A stretch of DNA of 64,000 nt from Anarhynchus alexandrinus (lineage: Eukaryota; Chordata; Aves; Charadriiformes; Charadriidae), in NCBI GenBank assembly GCA_008711295.1, contig VUYV01000217.1, forward strand, positions 988,043 through 1,052,042, written 5' to 3'. Each line of letters starts with the position of its first letter. The first letter of the stretch is position 1. The position numbers were made by a program, and so were the translations under genes. Under the pieces are notes generated by a model. That model made no database searches. It had not been told where the DNA came from and was given only the letters and a program-made list of their open reading frames with translations. Shown one piece after another: positions 36,582-46,766 of this stretch.

Positions 36582-36754
36582 CAGTGATTTCTTGCTTATA
36601 GCCTGTGAACCCTTGGGGATCCTTGGGCTTCCTGTCAGTGGTCCCTGAAAAAGATGTTTTATTATCTGCAAGCTTAAATATATTACATGGGTATTCCTCT
36701 CCACTAAAAATATTTTTAGATTGTCTGCAAATTCGTGAAGGTTGAAAACCACTT
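36582..36754. mobile_element. Possible ancient hAT-type non-autonomous element (MITE)
   Basis: The left end CAGTGATTTCTTGCTTATAG and the reverse complement of the right end, AAGTGGTTTTCAACCTTCAC, both resemble the CAGTGGTTCTCAACCT terminus common in Charlie-type hAT elements. Interior blocks TGTGAACCCTTGGGGATC and TTAAATATATTACATGGGTA also look like such an element. Flanking 8-mers (36574-36581 and 36755-36762) match at only 5 of 8 positions, so a target-site duplication is not demonstrated. Confidence 0.35.
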
Positions 36755-39308
36755 CTCCATTTCATTGCTTATATTCTGTCCCTTAGAGATGGAAACCCTA
36801 CACTCCTTAACACTGCTTTCTATAAATCAGGATGCTTTCTATGATTTCTAGAGTTACTTTTGTGCGTTATCTGACCACTCATTAGCCTTGATTTCCTAAC
36901 ATTCTGTCAGCACACAGAGCTTATACTTGGACCCAGTTAAAGTTTGCACACATTAATAGTCCCACTGAAGAAAAAAGAATCTTCTTTTACATGGAAATTC
37001 TTCCAAATGTATAAAGGGATTGAAGAACTGGAAAAAAAAGAAACCATCATAAAATTGGACAATTCCGGATTCTCTGTCAGAGCTTTACTTAACTCTTACA
37101 ATGGAAATTTTTGTGCAACAAGAAACTTGAATAAATAAGTGAACAAAATAATACCTGCAATGTATTCTTTTTCTCTGTTGTCTCTCAGTAGAGATGCGCT
37201 CCTTCAACTCATGACTCATGTTCTTCTCCTACCTATTAGTGCCATTAATAGCAATAATTCTATGAACGGTCCACTCCACTTTTGTGTACATTTCACTACA
37301 GTCCCAAATCTGGTAGTCAAAGTTACGTCTTTTTATCAGTAAAATAGATAGAATATTGTCAAAGTTCCTTTCCACTGTTGAGTGACCTAAAGTTGGCTTA
37401 GACCAAAGGGAACAATATTCTTGTTTTGAAAATCAGGTTTGACCCTTTTGAAATACAGCAATAGTAGGAAAAGTATGTCATAGTATGACCAAATAAATTT
37501 GCAGTTCTCAGCAATATTTTATTCCTTTTCTGAAAAACTAAAACACATTATACAGTTAGTTTCACATCTTACTGTTCACACATTGTCAAAGTAAGAAGGG
37601 ACAACGTCCATAATTTTTTAAAAAAAATCCATCTATAAAATTTATCTGTAACGAACATAATCAATTTCCTACAAGCAACTCTGTAGGTATACATTTTCTC
37701 TTTAGTCCCAAATTCTTACTGGTACAGTAAGAGCTCTGTGCTTGGATCGTGTGCTAGGCAGAATTATGGGAATCTTTATAAACTCCCCGCTACACTGCTT
37801 GGTTAGCTAAATTCAAGATTAGTAAATGGTCCTTGGAAAGTAAGCAGAGTAGCCCCCCTGTTACTGCATTTGAAGGGTATATACATAACCATATATTCTT
37901 CTGCAGTCAGTCATAAGAAGCCTGAGCCAAAAAAAAAAAATAAAAAAAAATGCCTAGTAAAACTGCAACTAAGTACAATTTTTGCACCGGAGTGAACAAG
38001 TAGCAACTGGGAATAATTTGTCATTCTTACTTGTACTCCTTGTCATTTGCAGAGAACCCCTTACCCAGTACTCCCCAGAATCGGGCCCACCATGAGGTGA
38101 CAAATTCTGTTGCTCCATTTTCTGGCAGAGAAGGTTGTACAGATCTTCTGCTTTGTTCTGAAGGTTAGCACTTACCTACTTGGATTTGCTTAAATCCAAG
38201 TATATCATATCTTGAAAATTAAAATAAATTGTTGAAAGTGCACTGCTTATGGCATTTTCCACTGGTTTAAAGGAAGAAAATACTGCTGGGAAAGGAAGAA
38301 AAATATGAAGCTGGACAAAGATGGTTACATATAATGATTCAGGCACACTTTGTAACTCATAGTTGTCGCATCACATCACAGATCTTTCTGCCTGCTGGAG
38401 AGAATGGTGAGTCAGCCTCTCTTTAAGTTTGGGAAAAACTGCTTTTTCCCAAATTAATAGTTCATATATGTGAAACATATCAGTTACATCTGGGACATTG
38501 AGAATTCTTTTCAGTAGGAAACTTCAACTGTGTTTAGGCAGCTAAGTGAGAATTTTCAGTCTTAGAAATCCTTGGTCAGAGGATGCCTTGCTCTTGAGTG
38601 CCCAGACTCTATGGGGATCGATTTTCAACAGGGTGTCTAATATTCCTTCTTGCCTGGAGCTCTTGTACCTAGAAATGCTTCTGTGTAGGAAAAAAAATTA
38701 ATTACTCAATTTTCTCTTTCTACTTGGTTAAGGAACCAGCTTTGTTTTTTCCAGGTGCTTTTCTTGTTATAGGTTATCTCCAGATCACCCAAAATGGGCT
38801 AAAGATAAATTTTGCCTCATGTGCTTCCAAAGATTGGCATCCAGTTTGCTCTAGAACAGCATGAATAAGACTGACATGAAGAAATAATTTCCCGAAACTG
38901 ATCTATCTGCTGTTGCCTGTTAAAAAGCAGATTGCTTGCTGTGGTGGCAGTGAAGGCCAGAGGTGGGGATGTAGTTCCTGCATGCTCAGCACCTGTCTTC
39001 TTGAGGGCTACAGTGGTTTCTGCTCATTCCCATCAACTCGGAAGTTGGTCAGACCTGCTGGGAGGCAGTGCTGGTTTTGCAAGGACTCGGGGTAGCTCTG
39101 TGCTATGGGCAGACTTCTTGATGCCTAAAGGTGCTACACAACTGTGATCACAGGAGCCAGCCTTGATAGCCAAGAAGCAGGATACCTTCATGTAAGTGAT
39201 GTAGCAATTTATTTTTTTTTCTGTTTGGCTTTCTGATCAAAGACCTTGGAAGCACCCTACACATTACCAGCCAGTCTTGGCAACAGCTATGCGACATGGA
39301 AAAGTCAC
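36755..39308. other. Unannotated AT-rich sequence
   Basis: An A-rich tract lies near 37929-37950. A GC-richer patch at 38930-39150 keeps two overlapping + strand frames open without a recognisable product. Confidence 0.4.
38177..38202. other. Perfect 11-bp inverted repeat (hairpin)
   Basis: TACTTGGATTT (38177-38187) and AAATCCAAGTA (38192-38202) are exact reverse complements around the loop GCTT. No transcript or element context was found. Confidence 0.88.
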
Positions 39309-39436
39309 CTCATCAACATTACAAAGAAGGGAAACCAAGGCACAGGAACATAAAGTAACTTAAGATAGTAAGGCAAGGTGCTGTGGCAGTAGGAAGAGTG
39401 CCTAGGTTTGAAACTTGTGTCTGACGCACAAGTCCA
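39309..39436 (+). mobile_element. MIR-like / CORE-type ancient SINE tail
   Basis: The order of blocks follows the MIR/L2 3'-region pattern. First comes CCTCATCAACATTACAAA, then GGGAAACCAAGGCACAGG (like GAAACTGAGGCACAGAG), TAAAGTAACTTAAG (like TTAAGTGACTTG), CAAGGTGCTGTGGCAGT, and AGGTTTGAAACTTGTGTCTG (like GGATTTGAACCCAGGTCTG). Such elements predate the mammal-sauropsid split and survive in birds as scattered fragments, some of them exapted. Confidence 0.55.
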
Positions 39437-41109
39437 TTCTTCTCCCTCTGAAAGGCAGAATACTATGACAGTCTGTGAAAGGTTTATGGTTAGGATGGAA
39501 TATATCTTTGCAAAATCCACTCTCTAAGTATGCTTGCTGCTTGGGCAGTGCACGACATCTAATACGGTATACAGGTCTGCCTCTCCACACAGCGGGAAGA
39601 CTACACATGAACACCCATCTAAAAAGTGGCCGTGTATTTTGTGTTGCTGTGCTTAGGTGTATGCAGCACCAGGTTGTGCAGGTTGTTCCAGCAGTGCATG
39701 AGCTTTAGAAAGTAATACAAGTATGAAACTGGACTTGTAGCGAGACTTTTCACCTCGGTTTTAACCAAAGTATCAGGAAGTTGATTCTTCTGGCCCTCTA
39801 AAGGGTGTTGTTGCCTGTTGCATGCCATTGCCTGCTCCTCAGTGCAGGTCCTGAAGGTGCTGCGGAGGTTTTGCATTCCACCTTCGAGTGAGCTGGACTT
39901 ATGAACTGGAACTAAGATCAGAACTGGCAGCTAGGCTCATGCCAAATTGAAGTTTTATTTATTTGATCATTTCATTGCAAGGTAGACACTGTGTCTGTGG
40001 TTTATATCTTTAAAATCAAATAAACTATTTATATATGGTGAAGAACTGTAAAACACATAGACCTTATTCACTAATATTTTTATGGTTTCTTTACACTTGA
40101 CAAGTAAAGAATTTGTGAAAGTGTTTTTTGTACCCAAATCCCACAGATTTCTCAGGGTATTTTTTAGATTAAAAAAAGGTACGATCTAGATTAGTAACAC
40201 AAACTTAACTCCCATTTTTCCCTAACATGTAGTATGAACCCTTCTGAGTGAATTTTTAATATGTAATTTTAATGGAATACATTTGACGAAAACTTAAGAA
40301 AATACCATCAACTTTTATCTATTTTGTATTTTCATATTATTAAATGAGGATACCTCATGTGAATTTCAGGTCAGTGTGGAAATATAAATTAGCTACTGTT
40401 TTCCTTCCCCTCCTGATAATATTGTTTTGTTTACATCACCATGGAAAGCTTTATGCAAATTTTCTTGCCACACCATATCCATTATACCTTAAGCAGAAAA
40501 GAGTCTAATAAAAATTCTCAAAACAGCTATTACTTGCAGGAAAGGAAACTCAGAGGTCTGCAGTCTTTCAAAGTGTCATTGCTACTAACTTGAGCTTCAT
40601 AGAGGAAGAAGTCAGAACTGTTCTTTCATAGAGACAAATTACTGAGAGCTCCAGATGAAGCCAGCAAATCCATGGAGAGACTGCAGTTTGCAAGCCAGGT
40701 CTTGACTGATATTTTGGTCTTGCGGACAAGGGGCTCTGGATGTTTTTGCCACTGCCGCTGACAGTTCGTCAGGTTGCTCCTGCGCACACCTTTACAGCTG
40801 CAACTCCTGCTGCACATGTTGCAGGACATGTGGAAGGTCATTAGTGGTTTCAGTCTGCATTACCGTCAGCCTAAAGTACAATCTTGCCATGCACTTTGCA
40901 CTACGAGGGCTAGGAAACCAGTATCTTTCGTAGTAATGACTTCCAGTTTACAGCCTTCATTTGTTATATTTCCTCAATAGCTGTTGTGTTGAGATTAACT
41001 GCATAAATGGTCTGCAGCTGGCTGTTATGAATTAAGGGAGTTTAATCAAAGTATTTCTAATGTACAGCATAATGATAATACATGGGGGAAGTACTATTTA
41101 AGAGATAAT
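39437..41109. other. Unannotated sequence
   Basis: Overlapping short frames near 39402-39876 and 40626-40980 match nothing I recognise. No repeat was identified. Confidence 0.4.
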
Positions 41110-41640
41110 GATGGCTTCAGAAGATCACTGTTGTAATGTTTAGTGCATATGCCTTCAGCATTGAATTTGTTGTTGTTCTGAATATGCTTAATGGATCAGT
41201 GAAAAGCTGCCTAATGTGGGATTGTTTGATGGGGCTGACAGAGCTGGAATTAGCCCATTGCTGTTTACTGCATACAGCCATTAAGATTAATTGCTGCCAG
41301 ATAATTTTGACTGTTTTTATCTTCGGGAAAAAGTGTCACTAATGGGTTTATAAATTGGTTCACTATTACTAATAGTAAGGCCAGTGTAACAGGAGAGGAT
41401 GTCAGCAGCTAATTCTAAAGATAAAGGTAAAAAGTATAAAGTACTATATGACTTGCTAGTTTTAAGGGATAATGTTATCTAATAACAGACAGACTGATAT
41501 ATGATGCTCATTAATGCTATTTCCCGGGCTTTGGGTTGAACCTAATAGATGCTAATAAAGTCTTATTTGATGTACCATTAAAAAGCTCAATCTGTTTTCT
41601 GCATTAATGCACAATGTTGTTTATCACATTTTCAGTGACT
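41110..41640. promoter_or_regulatory. Candidate developmental enhancer (homeodomain/GATA motif cluster)
   Basis: A cluster of symmetric and homeodomain-type sites lies in non-repetitive sequence. GGAATTAGCCC is near 41247. CATTAATGC occurs at 41509-41517 and again at 41602-41610. GATAATGTTATC (41468-41479) is a palindrome built from inverted GATA cores, and further GATA and TAAT cores lie between. No coding frame with a recognisable product crosses it. Motif density and the repeated site support a regulatory reading; evolutionary conservation is untested. Confidence 0.35.
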
Positions 41641-42853
41641 AAAACCCAAACCCTCAATCTGTTACATAACTAAACAGTATCAGGCTAGTTATACCTATTT
41701 CTGTCTTTGTTTAGAGACAGAAAAATTTATAGAGCAACCACTTTTCTCTACACACTGTATGCAATTCATGTCACTCAGCTTCCTGTCAACAATGACAATA
41801 GTTCAGATTTCATTTTAACGTGTCCTTTTTTACATATATCGTCACCGGTAAATTCTGCAAAACACTTCCTCCAAGAGATAAATTAATTGGTTTGCAAATG
41901 TTAGAAAACAGTGGTGGGATGTGGGCAAAAGATTATCCAAGGAGGAAGAAACCACATTAGAGGTTAATAGTCTGGTACAGCACATATACATGCATGTGCA
42001 GTGCCGCTAATTTGCTATTTATTAAAATGAAAGTTCTTTGTGCACTGAGTCTCAAATATATCCCTTGTATCTAAGGGCATTGACAAGGGAGTGGGAAGAA
42101 CATGCACTAAATAGATAGAAACACAGACAAGGAATGCTTAATGAAGAGGGGAAAACCAGTAACTCATGAGTAGTGAAGTTGTTCTCTTCTCAAGTAGAGA
42201 TAGTGTAAATTATGAAGTGATTCCCTTCTCAAGTCAAAACAGCATTTATATTTTTCATGACCAATTTTTATATTGTGCTGAAAACATCTTCAATTTTTTT
42301 TGAGGGGCTCTGGATAGTAAAATAGTTCTTGTCTAAAAAAAAAGGCAATCTCAAACAATGCCAGAAAAAGCTCTTTGCATTATTTTTCCCTTTCAGAATG
42401 CTAGCACGTGAAGACCTTTGAGAAGTGAAGAGGAAAACAATACAGGGTGGTAAGATCTATTCTGCTGTATTTGCTGTTTCCACGGTAGTATTCCAGGTGG
42501 CATTCCTGTTTCTTTGCCGTTGAGGACATGAGCCTTTTATTCTGGTCTAGACCCTTTCCCCATGCATCCACTTTCAATTTACATCCTTTCACCATATTTA
42601 TACCATCTGCCTGTGTATCTAGTAATGCATATTGATATGTGGGGACCGTATATCATAATATAAGGGAAGTAGGAAAGTGGCTACAATCTAAATATTCTTC
42701 CCTTTATTTATATATCTGAATGTTGCACAATGCTGCCTGGAGATATTCATTCAGGTTTTTTCATTATGTCCAGATCCTGATTTCTTTCTCTCATATCCCC
42801 CACCATTAGCTGCATTATCCATATCTAATCACTCATTTTCCAATTAAACTTTT
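41641..42853. other. Unannotated AT-rich sequence
   Basis: I see no gene or recognised repeat. Confidence 0.45.
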
Positions 42854-43176
42854 GTCTATACACAGATTTAGCACTGTTTTGACTTAAATCGATTTAAAAT
42901 CGGTTTCATTAATTCCGTACAAACTCTGTGTAGACACATTAATGTTGGGTTACAAGCAGCTTATTTTGGTTTACTTTTAACTCAATATAAGTTAAACCAA
43001 GCTCTGTCAGGCTTATATTGATTTAAAAGAGCTGACACAACCTATTTCACTGTTTTAACTACATTGATTTTAAATTTCGTTCTTAGTTAACCCAAAGCAA
43101 TTTGCACATAGACAGTCCCGAGTTTTGTTCCCAAAAAGTGTTGCCAACGTTTCCATGCACGGCCCTGTGTAGATGC
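42854..43176. mobile_element. Possible short-TIR DNA element remnant
   Basis: GTCTATACACAG (42854-42865) has two inverted partners, CTGTGTAGACAC (42925-42936) and CTGTGTAGATGC (43165-43176). The interior holds further self-complementary tracts, such as TCGATTTAAAATCG (42889-42902) and GGTTTACTTTTAACTC with GAGTT/AAACC partners. Elements ending in CTGTGTAGAC-like motifs with TCGATTTAA interiors recur in turtle and archosaur DNA as I remember them. The exact family and limits are uncertain. Confidence 0.4.
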
Positions 43177-43624
43177 CCATTAGCCTTTCCTTTCTATTGT
43201 TAATGATTCGAAATAACGTCTTGAGGCAAGCCTTGATTAGGTTGTTAACCAAGCTGTCTGTGGCAGGCAATTTAGGATGATAGCTTACGCGAAAATTATT
43301 CCAGAATAAGGTATAGTGTTGTGGGTTGTTTTAATGCAGAGTAGCTGTACTGGAACAGGTCCAGATAGAGACACTCTGAAGGAGATTTGGGTGTTCTTGT
43401 GCTGGTTTGGAAAGAACAGGGCATGCTTCCCCTGCTCCAGGAGGGAATGGATCCCCTTGTGTTAGATCAGCCAGCCCAGGCATCTTGGGCACCCTACAGC
43501 ATCCCAAAGGGCACAAAACACCTGTGTTTACTCACCTGAATCCGTTCCTCTGAAATAAGAATGATTTTCTGAATTTAAGTAATCTACTTCCAAAGTAAAT
43601 GGTCAGGCAAATTTTCACCCTAAA
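43177..43624. other. Unannotated sequence
   Basis: A 61-codon - strand frame (43331-43516) shows no recognisable domain. Nothing else was seen. Confidence 0.4.
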
Positions 43625-43972
43625 AGGGAGGGAGGGAAGGAAGGAGAGAGAGAAGGAAAGAGAGAGAGAAAGAAGGAAAGGCCAGGTGAGGTGAGGTGAG
43701 GTGAGGTGAGAGGNACAGGTGAGGTGAGGTGAGGGGAGAGGAGAGGAGAGGAGAGGAGAGGAGAGGAGAGGAGAGGAAACACAAGGAAAAGGCAAGGCAA
43801 GGAAGGAAGGCAGGCAGGAAGAGAAAGAGAAAGAAAAAGAAAGAAAGAAAGAAGAAGAGGAAGAAAGGAAGAAAGATAGAAAGAAAGAAAGAAAGAAGGA
43901 GAGGAAGAAAGAAAGAAAGAAAGAAAGAAAAAAGAAAGAAGGAAAGGAAGAAAGGAAGAAAGGAAGAAGGCA
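43625..43972 (+). repeat. Long compound polypurine microsatellite
   Basis: Nearly 350 bases consist of A and G on the + strand with few interruptions. They are built from (GGGA)n, (GGTGA)n at 43684-43710 and 43718-43735, (GAGAG)n at 43736-43777, then (GGAA)n, (GAAA)n and mixed GAAG units. One N stands at 43714. Long open frames on both strands here are purely compositional, giving poly-Ser/Phe/Leu or poly-Lys/Glu/Arg, and are not genes. Mirror-symmetric purine tracts can form triplex DNA and are unstable in length. Confidence 0.97.
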
Positions 43973-46588
43973 GCTTCAAAAACAGGCAAGTTAGACACTT
44001 CACACAATGGGATCCTATTTGAGTAAGAAGCAGGAGCACCTGTTTTGGGTCACGCCGTACATGCAATGGCTTGCTTCCTAATCTGCTATTTGGTACAAAG
44101 ATGCTCCAGTTATAGATTTGCAGAAACAACATGTTAATCCTGAACTTTCTTTTCCAAATTAAACACAGATTTTGGACTGCTTCACCTAGAAACAGCAGTC
44201 ACTGAAGATACTCAGGCGTTTCTAAACTGATATCTGTTGGGTAAAACAAAATGGCATTTTGCAGAATGCAGAGCCTGATCTTCAATGCAGTAAAGGCAAT
44301 CTAATACAGAAAGAACTTCGCTAAGTTTACACAGCAGCACCAGTGCCAAAGTTGAGCAATCAAGATAAATATATATTTACATTGCAGTGCAGTATAAATG
44401 CAATTTGATCTGTTTTATCTGTCTATCACCATTTACGTTCATTCTCAAAACTACAATGAACACCTGATCTTCCTGAACTTTCTGAGCATCTGGCTGCTCG
44501 TTGCTGTAAGTAAGGGGCATCTGTCTTGCTGGAGTCCTGCAGTCCTGGAGGATTGCCCAGACTTAGCGTAGCCCAGGGTCAGCTATCCAAAAACCCTACA
44601 TGAAGGTACCAGCCAGTTATGGAGTTACTCTAAGCACTATTCTTTTCCTCTCTATATGCTCTGTGACATATGAATTGAGGTCAACAGATGCTTTCCAAAC
44701 TTTCCCCTTCTCATACCACTCTGTAATTACACATACTTGCCTAGAGTAAGCCCATCCCCAGTGGCTTCTGGAGCAAGAAGCAGTAGTATTCCAGAGCATA
44801 GCCAGATCCACACAGGTCTCGGGACACAGTTCGCTTTCCTGGTCCTTTGCCACCACAAGTCCCACATCAGCGACCCTTACAAGACAAATGTAACTGAGAA
44901 CAGGACTCAACATCAGATCTGCATTACGCTCCAGAAATCAGGACCCGGTTGGCACTGAGAGATGCCTTAGTCAGAAGACCGGGCACTCTCAGTAGCCATT
45001 TCAAAGCAGAAATTTCACTAAAGGGTTTTACAGGACCGTCTTTCCCTTTCTATTGATTAGACAGGAAGCCTTATGGGACTAACCTCCTACCTCAGACACT
45101 TCATTTAAGTATCTAAATTTAGACACTGTGAAGAGCCTTATGATGTTCTTTCTTTCAGGAAGACTTTTGGATTTGGTTGTCTTCTTTTAGGATGAAATTC
45201 ACCCCTCTGCAGCAGCCCAGTTCAGGACAGAGAACCCTTCCAGTTCTTTGCAAACTTTGATTCAAAGACCTCATTCTAAAACAGAGCAAACCCCTCATAA
45301 AGCCCCACAAAGTCCTGTTCAGGTTTAGCCATCCGGCAAGATCGCTGTCTTGGAAAAAATCTGGACCTAGAGGGATGCATAGTGTTTAGTCTAACCCACT
45401 GGGCAGGCATGAATTCTGCCACACAGTGTTGTGTCTCACTTCAACATTGTCAAGAACTGTGATCATGAAAAGAAAATCCTATGGGAAATTTGTACTTTAG
45501 TCAAGGGGAAAAAAAATCAAGTCAGGCCTCCAAAAATTATAAAGTGTTACATTAATTGCTTCTTTTCACTTGTCACCTTCTTGATTTGAGCTTTTACAGT
45601 TCATATTTTTGAACTTTCCTCTGCAGTCCAGACCATTAGGAATGTCTTTTTTTTTTTTTTTTGGTTAATAAAAACAGTGATTATCAGGTAATAACAGGAT
45701 TTTTAAAGCTAAGGCATTAAAAATACTGATTGTTGCAAAATGCATGATTAAATCACAAGTCTTAGCAACATAATAAAGTGTCTCTCCTTTCAAGACTAGA
45801 TTTCATATACTTGTTTGAAGCAATTTCTCAAAAGAAACTGCATTTTTTTTACATATACACAGACTTGTGCAGGTTAGGAAGAAAAGCAGGGATGAACCCA
45901 GGCTGTGGATAAGTGCTGGAAAAGTGTGGAGTGATAGATCATGCAGCCATTCTATTTATCAATGTCAAATATTCTTTTCTGATTCATGAAATGCTATTTT
46001 TTCACCATGCAAGGATACATGGGGCACTTTATACAACTGAAGTATGAATGTAGTAGATTGCAAAACTTTCTCTCCTTAAATTCACACTTGAAAACGATGT
46101 GCTGAAATTTTAAAATTGACCCAATTAAGAATATTAGGAACAAATGCAGATACTTAATACAGCAAAGGAAATAGGTTGGATTTTTTTTTTTTTTTTCAAA
46201 TTCAAGTCATTGAAATATTATCCTGAAATTAAACTATTTAACATGGAAGATTCTCTCAGCTTCAGACAGTTTCAGGCCAATTCTTCCCAGACTGCAGCTA
46301 TTACCTCGAAAAATTACATAACTTGCCTTTTTTCTGCAAATCGCTGAAGCCCGACTGGTGCTCCATTATTAACATCAGAGCTGTCAGCGTCTCAGGGAGG
46401 CAAGAGAAGAAAGCAAAGCATTCCTACCAGCAGCAACAAAACCATGCTTGCACTTAGAGAAATCTTCCTTCAATCCTCTTCATACCAAGCAGAGAACTAC
46501 TTAAAGTACAGTACGCTGAAGGTTGGATTCATTTCACTTTCACTATCTATAAGTTAGAAGTCTCTGTTAGATGTCTATAAGTTAAAGT
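43973..46588. other. Unannotated sequence
   Basis: T-runs lie near 45646-45662 and 46182-46196. Open frames at 44617-44913 (-) and 44737-44958 (+) overlap each other and show no recognisable product. Confidence 0.4.
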
Positions 46589-46757
46589 CAGCTTGACTCC
46601 CTCTCTAGACAATGAAGAGAGATAGGCACCTCCAGAGGGTGATTCATCCCATCCGAAGACAGGTATCGAAGAGAGATGGAAGGAATCGCCCTTTGGAGAT
46701 GCCTATCTCCCTCCAGTGACTACAAAGGGAGCCTGTGGTGAGTGGCTTAAACTTGAC
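46589..46757. mobile_element. Fold-back (palindromic) repeat, copy B
   Basis: GACTCCCTCTCTAG and GAGAGATAGGCACCTCCAGA on the left are mirrored by the reverse complement of the right arm, which reads GGCTCCCTTTGTAG and GGGAGATAGGCATCTCCAAA. Both arms continue into GGGTGATTCATCC / GGGCGATTCCTTCC. The same arms and centre are recognisable in copy A near 26.7 kb. AGTTAAAGT directly flanks the element at 46580-46588 and 46758-46766, a possible 9-base target-site duplication. A local near-repeat (TCTATAAGTTA) in the left flank weakens that reading. Confidence 0.62.
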
Positions 46758-46766
46758 AGTTAAAGT

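Noticed and set aside
43615..44132. Longest open frames of the window (up to 170 codons, - strand) plus a 97-codon + strand frame
   Set aside because: They lie in the polypurine microsatellite. The translations are repetitive Ser/Leu/Phe or Lys/Glu/Arg and one spans an N, so they are compositional.
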